From: Chloroflexota bacterium
GTDB taxonomy: Bacteria; Chloroflexota; UBA6077; FW602-bin22; CADDYW01
NCBI GenBank assembly: GCA_021323915.1
Contig: JAJPKB010000442.1
Span: 1 to 37,030, forward strand
Reading direction: 5' to 3'
DNA: 37,030 nt
Part shown: in pieces, positions 7,177-14,764 of the stretch
Layout of the letters: each line of letters begins with the position of its first letter
Numbering within the stretch: position 1 is the stretch's first letter
Made by a program: the position numbers and the translations under genes
Notes under the pieces: model-generated
The model's database searches: none
What the model was told of the DNA's origin: nothing
What the model saw: only the letters and a program-made list of their open reading frames with translations

Positions 7177-9058
7177 TCCGGTGTTTCGGGCCCTGCCGCT
7201 CGGAGCGGTTCGACCGGCTGGCTGGCTGGAGCGCCAGCTCCGGCTCCAGGCCAACGGCTTCACCGGCCACCTCGGCGACGTCTGGCCCGACGTCGGACCC
7301 AACAGCGGCTGGCTGGGGGGCAGCGGCGAGGACTGGGAGCGCGGCCCTTATTACTGCGACGGGCTGATCCCGCTCGCCCACCTGCTCGACGACCCGCGGC
7401 TGGTCGACCTGGCCTTGCGCTGGGTCGGTTGGAGCCTGGAAAGCCAGACGGCCGACGGCTTCTTCGGTCCGCGCACGAACGACGACTGGTGGCCGCGCAT
7501 GGTCATGCTCAAGGTCTTGACCCAGCACCACGAGGCGACCGGCGATCCCCGAGTCGTTCCTTTTCTCGAGCGATACTTCGCCCACCAGCTCGAGCATCTG
7601 CCGGCCCGCCCGCTTTCGAAATGGGGACAGGCGCGCGGTGCCGAGAACCTGCTCGCGGTCAACTGGCTTCACGCCCGAACCGGCGACCCGTCGCTCTTGA
7701 AGCTGGCGGACCTGATTATCTCCCAGACGCTCGACTGGGGACGCTTCTTCGTCGAGTTCCCCTGCAGGACGAAGCACACCGCCGGGTTCGATCACTTGAT
7801 TCACGTCGTCAACGTCGCGATGGCCCTGAAGGAGCCGGCCCTTCGCTATCTCCGATCCGGCGATCCCCGGCATCGCGACGCGGTGTATCAGGGAATGGCC
7901 AACCTCGATCGTTACCACGGCCAGGCCACCGGGATGTTCTCCGGCGACGAATGGCTCGCCGGCCGCGAGCCAACCCAGGGCGTCGAGCTGTGCGCGGTCG
8001 TCGAGGCGATGTTCAGTCTGGAGCACCTGGTTCGCATCCTCGGCGATCCCACCTGGAGCGACCGCCTCGAACAGATCGCTTATAACAACTTGCCCGGCAC
8101 GATTAGCGCGGACTTCCGAGCTCGCCAGTACGATCAGCAGCCGAATCAGGTTCTCTGCTCGATCGCGAAGCGCGACTGGACCGCCAACGGCGACGACTCC
8201 AACATTTTCGGCCTCGAGCCGAACTTCGGTTGCTGCACCGCGAATCTGCACCAGGGCTGGCCAAAGCTCGTCGCATCGCTGTGGATGGCGACCCACGACG
8301 ATGGCCTCGCCGCCATCGCCTACGGACCCAGCCGGGTCAGCGCCCGGTTGCGCGGCGTCGACGTCCGCGTCGACGAGGAGACCGATTATCCCTTTGCCGA
8401 CGTTATTCGATTCCGCCTGCATCTGTCCCGGCCGGTGGAGTTTCCGCTCGTGTTACGGGTGCCCGGTTGGGCGCACGACGCCGGCCTTGAGTTGAACGGC
8501 CAGTCGATCGGCGGCGCGGTACGTCCCGGCTTCACGACGCTTCGGCGCGAGTGGCGAGACGGCGACCTGCTGACGCTTTTGCTGCCCGCCCGCATGCAGG
8601 TCGTCGATCGCGACCACGGCGCGGTCGCGGTCCGGCGAGGCCCGCTGACGTTCGCGCTGGCCGTCGGCGAAGATTGGCGGCGCCTGACCGATCGCGCCGA
8701 TCGTACCGAGGAGTTCTCCGACTGGGAGGTGTACCCGACGACTCCCTGGAACGCGGCAATCGAGGTCGACCGCGGTCGGCCCGAGCGCTCGTTTCGCGTT
8801 GAGACGTCGGCAATCGGTCCGCGGCCGTTTTCGGGCACCGCGCCGCCGATCCGCCTTCACGCCCGAGCTCGAAGAGTTCCCGGCTGGACGATCGTCCACA
8901 ACTCGGCCGGTCCGATTCCGGAGAGCCCGGTCGAAGCCGAGGGACCGGACGAAGACGTCGTGCTCCTTCCTTACGGCTGCGCGCGTCTTCGGGTGACCGA
9001 GCTTCCGTATTTGGCGGCATCAGTAATGTCGACGGGACGGAAGGCGCATCGCGATTAA
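7169..9058 (+). CDS. GH127 family beta-L-arabinofuranosidase-like glycosidase
   Basis: A 629-residue protein of the former DUF1680 family. Characterised GH127 enzymes are retaining beta-L-arabinofuranosidases with a zinc-bound cysteine nucleophile. The complete site is visible: Glu261 in SGDEWLAG as likely acid/base, Glu273 and Cys275 in GVELCAVVEA, and the pair Cys355-Cys356 in FGCCTANLHQGWPK. An (alpha/alpha)6-barrel body is followed by beta-sandwich parts from about residue 400. No signal peptide is present, so it should act on imported oligosaccharides in the cytoplasm. The ATG at 7169 overlaps the end of the dehydratase gene, a sign of coupled translation; the longer frame from 7124 would overlap further without reason. 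Confidence 0.88.
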   Translation: MSDPVFRALPLGAVRPAGWLERQLRLQANGFTGHLGDVWPDVGPNSGWLGGSGEDWERGPYYCDGLIPLAHLLDDPRLVDLALRWVGWSLESQTADGFFGPRTNDDWWPRMVMLKVLTQHHEATGDPRVVPFLERYFAHQLEHLPARPLSKWGQARGAENLLAVNWLHARTGDPSLLKLADLIISQTLDWGRFFVEFPCRTKHTAGFDHLIHVVNVAMALKEPALRYLRSGDPRHRDAVYQGMANLDRYHGQATGMFSGDEWLAGREPTQGVELCAVVEAMFSLEHLVRILGDPTWSDRLEQIAYNNLPGTISADFRARQYDQQPNQVLCSIAKRDWTANGDDSNIFGLEPNFGCCTANLHQGWPKLVASLWMATHDDGLAAIAYGPSRVSARLRGVDVRVDEETDYPFADVIRFRLHLSRPVEFPLVLRVPGWAHDAGLELNGQSIGGAVRPGFTTLRREWRDGDLLTLLLPARMQVVDRDHGAVAVRRGPLTFALAVGEDWRRLTDRADRTEEFSDWEVYPTTPWNAAIEVDRGRPERSFRVETSAIGPRPFSGTAPPIRLHARARRVPGWTIVHNSAGPIPESPVEAEGPDEDVVLLPYGCARLRVTELPYLAASVMSTGRKAHRD

Positions 9059-9078
9059 ATCGCCCGCTGAAAGGAAGA

Positions 9079-9954
9079 ATGGCCATGGAAACCCGAACAC
9101 TCGTCGGAAACGGACCCTATACCTACGAGGTCGACAAGCAATGGGGGCGCCGCGCGGGAGGTGTCCACGCGTTCGGGCTGGTCTCCGGCATGGCTTGCGA
9201 CTCCGAGGATCGCGTCTACGTTTTCAACCGTCTTCCCAATCCGCGCGTCATCGTTCTCGAACGCGACGGCAAGCTCCTTGGCGAGTGGGGCAGCGGGCAA
9301 TTCAAGCATCCTCACGGCATCTGGATGAGCCCGCGAAACGAGCTGTATCTCACCGACCGCGATACGCATCTCGTCACCCGGTGGACGAGCGACGGCAAGC
9401 TCCTCCAGAGCTGGGGCACACCCAATCGCCCCGGCGCCCCGGGGCAGCCGTTCAATCAGCCAACCCACGCGTTCGTCACTCCTGACGGCGAGATGTACGT
9501 GTCCGATGGATACGGGCAGCGGCGAGTCCACCGGTTCGGTGCCGATGGCCAACTCAAGACCTCGTGGGGCGAGGAAGGTGTCGGACCGGGCCAGTTCGCC
9601 CTGCCGCATGACGTCTGGGTCGACTCGCGCGATCGCGTGCTCGTTTGCGACCGTGAGAACCAGCGAGTTCAGCACTTCGATCGCGATGGTGCCTACCTCG
9701 GTGAATGGAGCGATCTCTACGCTCCGATGCAAACCTTTGTTCGAGATGACGTTCTTTATCTGGCCGAGGCTCGCCAGCGGATCACGATCATGACTCTGGA
9801 CGGCGAAGTCCTGGCGCGCTGGGGATCCAAAGGCGACGCGCCCGACCAGTTCACCGACTCGCCACACAGCATCTGGGTCGACTCGCGTGGCGACGTCTAC
9901 GTCAGCGAAGTCCTCGGCGAGAACAAACTCCAGAAGTACGTTCGCCAGCCCTGA
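9079..9954 (+). CDS. NHL-repeat six-bladed beta-propeller protein
   Basis: A 291-residue protein made almost wholly of about six NHL-type repeats of 40-50 residues, each with a strand such as VYVFNR, LYLTDR, MYVSDG, VLVCDR, LYLAEA or VYVSEV and then a turn ending in DGKLLGEWG-like sequence. This predicts a six-bladed propeller. It has no signal peptide or catalytic partner domain. Family members include lyases, hydrolases and binding proteins, so function cannot be assigned. Its place 20 bases after the GH127 gene suggests a role in the same sugar pathway, perhaps as a lactonase or other sugar-acid enzyme (inference). AAGGAAG lies just before two possible ATGs at 9079 and 9085. Confidence 0.8.
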   Translation: MAMETRTLVGNGPYTYEVDKQWGRRAGGVHAFGLVSGMACDSEDRVYVFNRLPNPRVIVLERDGKLLGEWGSGQFKHPHGIWMSPRNELYLTDRDTHLVTRWTSDGKLLQSWGTPNRPGAPGQPFNQPTHAFVTPDGEMYVSDGYGQRRVHRFGADGQLKTSWGEEGVGPGQFALPHDVWVDSRDRVLVCDRENQRVQHFDRDGAYLGEWSDLYAPMQTFVRDDVLYLAEARQRITIMTLDGEVLARWGSKGDAPDQFTDSPHSIWVDSRGDVYVSEVLGENKLQKYVRQP

Positions 9955-9979
9955 CGTCGGTCCGTTGATCGCCAGCGGC

Positions 9980-11386
9980 ATGCACCAGCGGCTCCGGAGC
10001 AGGTCGAACTACCCGTGGCTCGTCCTCGGGACGGTCTGCCTTGGCACGTTCATGGGCGCGATGGACGGTAGTATCGTCAACGTCACCCTTCCGCTGCTGT
10101 CTAGCATCTTCAGGGTGGATATTCCGACCATCGGCTGGGTGGTGATCGCCTATCAGCTCACCTCGACGAGCACCCTGGGCACATTCGGTCGAATGACCGA
10201 CGTGTTTGGCCGTCGCTTTATCTATATCTCCGGTTTCGGGGTGTTCGTGCTCGGCTCCGCGCTTTGCGGCCTGGCGAGCACCGCCCTGGTGATGATTCTC
10301 TTTCGGGTCGTCCAGGGTATCGGGTCGGCGATGCTGGTGGCAAACAGCATGGCGCTGATCACCGCGGTGTTTCCCAGCCAGAAGCGCGGAATGGCGATCG
10401 CCTTCCTCGAAACCTCGGTCTCCGCCGCCTTCACGATCGGGCCGACGCTCGGCGGCTTTCTCCAGACCTGGCTCGGCTGGCGATCCGTTTTTTACGTCAA
10501 CGTCCCGATCGGCCTGGGCGGCATGATCCTGGCCTACGCCATCATCGCCGATCCGCCGCGTGAAGCCAAGCGCCGCTCGCTGGATCTTCCCGGCGCGATC
10601 TTCCTCTCCGCCGGCCTTTGCGCGATCCTGGTCGCGCTCACCCGGGGCTTCGATCAGGGCGTGACCGCGGAAACGTTTCGGTTGCTCGCCGCGCCGGGCG
10701 TCCTCTTCCTCGTTCTGTTCGTCGTCGTCGAGACCCGTACCGCGGAACCGACGATCGACCTCGGGCTCTTCAGGGGACGCGTCTTCGCCGGCGCGAACGC
10801 GGCGAAGATCTTCGCCTACTGCGCGATGTCATCCGTCACGTTTCTGATGCCGTTCTATCTGGAAGAAGCGCTTCACTTCTCTCCCACCGTGACCGGTCTT
10901 GGCATGACCGCTCTGCCGGTCGCGCTGGCGATCGGGTCCATGACCGGCGGGCCACTCTCCGATCGATTCGGCTCGCACGTCCTTGCCCCGATCGGCATGA
11001 TCGTGGCCGGCGCGGGAGCGCTGTTCCTGGCACGGATCGATCCGAACGCCGGCTATCTCACCGCGATGATCGCGATGCTCCTGATCGGACTCGGAATGGG
11101 CTTGTTCATCGTTCCAAACGACAGCGCGATCATGGGCGCCGCCCCGCGTGACAAGCTGGGCGTCGCGAGCGGCATTCTCGCCACCACCCGCAACCTGGGC
11201 CTTTCCAGCGGCATCGCCTTCGCCGGGACGCTGATCGCCGCCCGCGTTCAGATCTACACGACCGCGCCCCTGACCACGGTATCGCCGTTCGTCGCCGGCT
11301 TCCGCGATGTTTACGTGATTACGATCTTTCTTTGCTTCGCGGCGATGGCGCTGTCGCTGTTCCGGGGGAAAGCCGGCCACGGCTAG
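9980..11386 (+). CDS. MFS transporter, DHA2 (14-helix) drug-exporter type
   Basis: A 468-residue membrane protein with many hydrophobic helices. GAMDGSIVNVTLPLL in the first helix is the signature of the DHA2 family of proton-driven multidrug exporters, and FGRMTDVFGRRFIYISG is the loop 2-3 MFS motif. GIGSAMLVANSMALI and the helix-5 segment TIGPTLGGFLQTWLGWR also fit. The ATG at 9980 is 25 bases after the NHL gene stop; the frame extends upstream into that gene, which is rejected. The 3' end overlaps the convergent glycosyltransferase gene by 68 bases. It could export sugars or drugs; sequence alone does not decide. Confidence 0.85.
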   Translation: MHQRLRSRSNYPWLVLGTVCLGTFMGAMDGSIVNVTLPLLSSIFRVDIPTIGWVVIAYQLTSTSTLGTFGRMTDVFGRRFIYISGFGVFVLGSALCGLASTALVMILFRVVQGIGSAMLVANSMALITAVFPSQKRGMAIAFLETSVSAAFTIGPTLGGFLQTWLGWRSVFYVNVPIGLGGMILAYAIIADPPREAKRRSLDLPGAIFLSAGLCAILVALTRGFDQGVTAETFRLLAAPGVLFLVLFVVVETRTAEPTIDLGLFRGRVFAGANAAKIFAYCAMSSVTFLMPFYLEEALHFSPTVTGLGMTALPVALAIGSMTGGPLSDRFGSHVLAPIGMIVAGAGALFLARIDPNAGYLTAMIAMLLIGLGMGLFIVPNDSAIMGAAPRDKLGVASGILATTRNLGLSSGIAFAGTLIAARVQIYTTAPLTTVSPFVAGFRDVYVITIFLCFAAMALSLFRGKAGHG

Positions 11387-12590
11387 AATTCGGGCTCGCG
11401 TAGAGGTCGACGTGCCGTCGCGCGATGTCCGGCCAGGCGAATCGCTCCGCCAGGGCGCGGCCAGCCGAAGCGATTCGGTCGCGACGTCCTGGATCGGCGG
11501 CGAGATCGAGCATGGCCAGGGCCAGGGCATCCGGATCGCGGGGCGGCACCAGCCAGACGTTTTCGCCGTGCCGTAGCTCGGAGACGTCGCCAGTGCCGGT
11601 CGCGAGCACCGGCAGCCCGAAGCTCAGGCAGGTAATCAACGAGCCGCTCTTCATCGTGACGCCGTGGTTGAGTGGAAGCACCGCGAGATCGGCCGCCCTC
11701 AGAAGGCGCGCTGCCTCCGGGTCAGGCAGGTACCCGGTTGCCGAGGCCACGCTCGTCAAGCCGAGATCGACAATCGACCGGTGAATCCATTCCGCGTACC
11801 CGACCGCATCGCTTCCTCGGAGGGCCAGACTCTCCACGCCGCCGACCAGCCATAGCCGAGCGTCCGGGCGACGGTCCTTAACGATGCGCATCGCCTCGAG
11901 CAGCGTGGCAATGCCCTTCACCGGGTGCACGAACCCGAAGAAGACCGCGACAAACCGGTCAGCCTCGGTCCCGAGCCTGGCGCGCGCCGCTTCGCGCGTT
12001 GGCTCCGGCGCCGCCTCCGGACCGACGTTCGGACCGATCGGTAGGAGCTCCAGCCGCGCCGCGAGCCGTTCCGAACCGTCGGCGACGACCTGCAGGTGGC
12101 TCGGGTTGGTCACGGCCGCGAGGTGACTCAGGCCGATCAAGGCGAGCGATTCCCGGTCGAGCCAGCCGAGTTTCTCGGTGAGGGAGAACGTGGCGTCGGC
12201 GATTCGGGCAAGCGGGTCAGGAGGCCGCAAGCTCCAGCCACCGTACTCGTGGATCGTCGTGGCGATTCGCGGGCCACCCGGCCACCCCCTCGCCAACAGC
12301 GGAAGCAGTCCCACCGCGCGTGAGTGCTGATAGGATCCCGGCGCGTACTGAAGGTGCAGCCAGTCCGCGCGCCATCGTCGAGCGATCGCAAGCAGCTCGA
12401 TCAGGGCGCCGACCGACCAGCGCGGGGCGCGAAGCGGAAGGACATCGACCGGGCTCTCGCTGCTCGACCGACAACCGGCGATCGCCACCGAAACGCCGAG
12501 CCGGGACAACTCGCCGGCCAGTCGCGACGTGTAGTGCGCCACGCCGCAGCGCTCGGGCGAGAACTCGCCCACTACCTGAATGACACGCAC
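11319..12590 (-). CDS. GT4-type glycosyltransferase
   Basis: A 423-residue GT-B-fold glycosyltransferase. The N-terminal half opens with VVGEFSPERCGVAHYTSRL, typical of GT4 enzymes. The C-terminal half shows FFGFVHPVKGIATLLEAM, then the nucleotide-sugar region with YLPDPEAARLLRAADLAVLP and SGSLITCLSFGLPVLATG. It should transfer a sugar from a nucleotide donor to a glycan or small-molecule acceptor at the cytoplasmic face. GTG at 12590 is chosen because GGAGGGAG lies about eight bases upstream; the frame continues upstream to 12740 without family similarity. The last part of the protein lies antisense to the end of the MFS gene. Acceptor and donor are unknown. Confidence 0.85.
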   Translation of the reverse strand: MRVIQVVGEFSPERCGVAHYTSRLAGELSRLGVSVAIAGCRSSSESPVDVLPLRAPRWSVGALIELLAIARRWRADWLHLQYAPGSYQHSRAVGLLPLLARGWPGGPRIATTIHEYGGWSLRPPDPLARIADATFSLTEKLGWLDRESLALIGLSHLAAVTNPSHLQVVADGSERLAARLELLPIGPNVGPEAAPEPTREAARARLGTEADRFVAVFFGFVHPVKGIATLLEAMRIVKDRRPDARLWLVGGVESLALRGSDAVGYAEWIHRSIVDLGLTSVASATGYLPDPEAARLLRAADLAVLPLNHGVTMKSGSLITCLSFGLPVLATGTGDVSELRHGENVWLVPPRDPDALALAMLDLAADPGRRDRIASAGRALAERFAWPDIARRHVDLYASPNSSRGRLSPGTATAPSPRSKERS

Positions 12591-12688
12591 CTCGATCTCC
12601 CTCCGGCGAAGAAGGCAGGCCGCGTGCCGGCCCACGGGCACAGGTTGTGCCCTCGGCCATCCGACCGTCACAGTCGAGGTAGAAAACG

Positions 12689-13372
12689 ATGCCCAACGAT
12701 GAAGCAACATCCCGGAAAGAGCGAGAGATCGCCATCCCAACCGATTCGGTGACCCTATCGGCCATCCTCGGCGAGCCCTCGAACCCGCGCGGACTCGTCA
12801 TTTTCGCCCACGGAAGCGGCAGCGGACGCTTCAGCCCTCGGAACCAGTACGTCGCACATGTTTTGCAGGATGCCGGATTCGCCACTCTGTTGCCAGATCT
12901 GCTGACCGAGCGAGAAGCGATGAACCGTCGCCTGGTCTTCGACATCCCGCTTCTCGCCGAGCGGCTCAATGGCGTTGCCAACTGGACGCGCGGGCAGGCG
13001 GACCTGGCGAATCTTCCGATCGGCTATTTCGGAGCGAGCACCGGAGCGGGCGCGGCGCTGGTCGCGGCGGCGCGCGAGGATGGACGCGTCTTGGCAGTCG
13101 TATCGCGCGGTGGCCGACCGGATCTCGCCGGCGAGGCGCTACCGAAAGTCGGCGCGCCAACTTTGCTGATCGTCGGCGGCCACGATCAACCGGTGATTAC
13201 CCTGAACGAACAGGCCTACGATCAGATCAGGGCGCCGAAGAAGCTGGTGATCGTGCCCGGAGCGACCCATCTCTTCGAGGAGCCCGGAACGCTTGAAGAA
13301 GTCGCGCGGTTGGCGACCGAGTGGTTCGACCGACATCTGGTGCGCTCACGCGGGGCCGGAGCAACGGCGTAG
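12689..13372 (+). CDS. Alpha/beta hydrolase (dienelactone hydrolase-like)
   Basis: A 227-residue single-domain alpha/beta hydrolase. The catalytic triad is complete: Ser117 in the elbow FGASTGAGAAL, Asp166 in VGGHDQPV and His194 in GATHLFEEP. The oxyanion-hole strand IFAHGSGSGRFSPR lies near residue 35. No signal peptide is present. It is read divergently from the glycosyltransferase gene, 98 bases apart, and converges with the next MFS gene. A paralogue at 24277-24936 shares the same architecture but lacks the serine. The substrate is unknown; family members cleave lactones, esters or act on acyl groups. Confidence 0.85.
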   Translation: MPNDEATSRKEREIAIPTDSVTLSAILGEPSNPRGLVIFAHGSGSGRFSPRNQYVAHVLQDAGFATLLPDLLTEREAMNRRLVFDIPLLAERLNGVANWTRGQADLANLPIGYFGASTGAGAALVAAAREDGRVLAVVSRGGRPDLAGEALPKVGAPTLLIVGGHDQPVITLNEQAYDQIRAPKKLVIVPGATHLFEEPGTLEEVARLATEWFDRHLVRSRGAGATA

Positions 13373-13395
13373 CCCGATTTTCACGGCGGCGCCTA

Positions 13396-14607
13396 CTATC
13401 GAGCAGACTTTCGGCCCGGCTTTAGGCTCCGCGCTCGTTGCTCGACCTCGAGGAGACCCAGGCCGGCCACGCACATCAGTCCACTGATCAAGAAAGCGTC
13501 GCCCAGGCCCAGCGCCTCGGCGATCACGCCGGCCGTCGCCGGGCCGAGAAACATCCCGATCGCGTAAACCGCCTGAAAGACCCCCATCGCGGTAGCCTTT
13601 TCGGACGGCGTAACGGACTGGATGCTCAACCCGAGCAGCACCGGCATGCTGAGGCCTCGTCCCAGCCCACCCACCGCCTGCGACAGGCCCAGCAACACCA
13701 CGTCATGGATGGCCGGGACGACCCCGGCCGATACCCCGCACAGGATCAACCCGAGCGTCGCGCAGCGAATCGCTCCCCATCGCCCGATCCATCGAGACAC
13801 CGCCAGGGCGGCGAAGGTATAGGGGACCAGCGCGCCGCTGGTCAACAGGCCAAGCGTCGTCCGCGAGGCGCCCAGCTGGTTGGCGTAGATCGGGACGAAG
13901 GCGTAGGTGGTGGCCCAGAAAAAGAACTGCAAGAGCGCGGCGATCAGGGACACCCGCAGGAGACTGGGCTCGGTCCCCACTTTGACCATCCGGATCCAGC
14001 TCGGGGATGATGCGCGGCTCGATCGCTCCTCGGGGACGAGCAACAGAATCGCGGCGCCAACGACACCCAGCGCCACGCCCACGACGAACGGCGACGTCCA
14101 GCCAAACGCATCCGCGATTCGTCCGCCGACCCCGGTACTCACCATTTGACTGATACCGCTCAAAAAGGTGAGGAGGGCCATCGCGCCGGGCACCTGCTCG
14201 GGCGGGAACCAGTCCGAGAACATCACCGTGATCGTCACCCAGGTCGCGGCGCTGATCCCGACGATGCCACGGCCGATCACCAGCCAGTACGGACTGGGCG
14301 CGACGATCAAAACGCCGCAGCCCGCGCTCGCGATCAGGAGACCCGCCACGCAAAACGGCTTTCGCCGCCCCCAGCGGTCCGACGCCAGTCCAATTGGGAT
14401 TCGCAAGATCAACTGGCTGAAGCCGTACGCCGCGACGACCAGACCGACGACGACCAGCGATGCGCCCATCGACTGAGAGTAGACCGGAAGAATCGGGACG
14501 TAGACGTACAGGGCGGCCCAGTAGAAGAGAGTGGCGAACGCGAACACGACCACCGGGCGACGGTGACCCGCGGCGGAGGAATCGACGACACGACCGAGGC
14601 CCAACAT
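13396..14607 (-). CDS. MFS transporter, 12-helix type
   Basis: A 403-residue major facilitator superfamily protein with two six-helix halves. The loop 2-3 motif GLASDRWGRRKPFCVAG and helix-4 segment VIGRGIVGISAATWVTI are clear, and the second half begins after the charged loop PEERSSRASSPSW. The ATG at 14607 is preceded by AGGA nine bases upstream; the open frame extends about 97 residues further but that part is Arg/Cys-rich and unlike a transporter N-terminus. It is divergent from the GH5 cellulase gene, with 157 bases between them. Substrate is not predictable; sugar or drug efflux are both possible. Confidence 0.85.
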   Translation of the reverse strand: MLGLGRVVDSSAAGHRRPVVVFAFATLFYWAALYVYVPILPVYSQSMGASLVVVGLVVAAYGFSQLILRIPIGLASDRWGRRKPFCVAGLLIASAGCGVLIVAPSPYWLVIGRGIVGISAATWVTITVMFSDWFPPEQVPGAMALLTFLSGISQMVSTGVGGRIADAFGWTSPFVVGVALGVVGAAILLLVPEERSSRASSPSWIRMVKVGTEPSLLRVSLIAALLQFFFWATTYAFVPIYANQLGASRTTLGLLTSGALVPYTFAALAVSRWIGRWGAIRCATLGLILCGVSAGVVPAIHDVVLLGLSQAVGGLGRGLSMPVLLGLSIQSVTPSEKATAMGVFQAVYAIGMFLGPATAGVIAEALGLGDAFLISGLMCVAGLGLLEVEQRARSLKPGRKSAR

Positions 14608-14638
14608 CCAGCTCGATTCCTGGCGAGTGATGTTGGTG

Positions 14639-14644
14639 ATTGTA
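14639..14644 (-). promoter_or_regulatory. Possible -10 element for the MFS gene
   Basis: Read on the minus strand, TACAAT lies 31 bases before the ATG at 14607 and would give a leader of about 25 bases carrying AGGA. No good -35 is seen. The rest of the 157-base divergent gap shows no other clear site; AT-rich TTAATA near 14699 might serve the cellulase gene. Confidence 0.35.
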
Positions 14645-14764
14645 TCAGGGCCAGGTCGAGGAGGCACGCTCCGTGCGAGATGAGCGTGACCCGTAGCGTT
14701 AATAGAGAGTCGACGCTCCCGGGCCCCAGCAAAGCAGCGGCGTCGAACGGAGCCACCGTCGCCA

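Noticed and set aside
6845-8422. 525-codon open frame on the minus strand
   Set aside because: Antisense to the dehydratase and GH127 genes, whose catalytic motifs prove the plus strand is coding.
2643-11386. Possibility that the region is a mobile or phage island
   Set aside because: No integrase, transposase, tRNA end or direct repeats are seen, and codon use matches the flanking genes.
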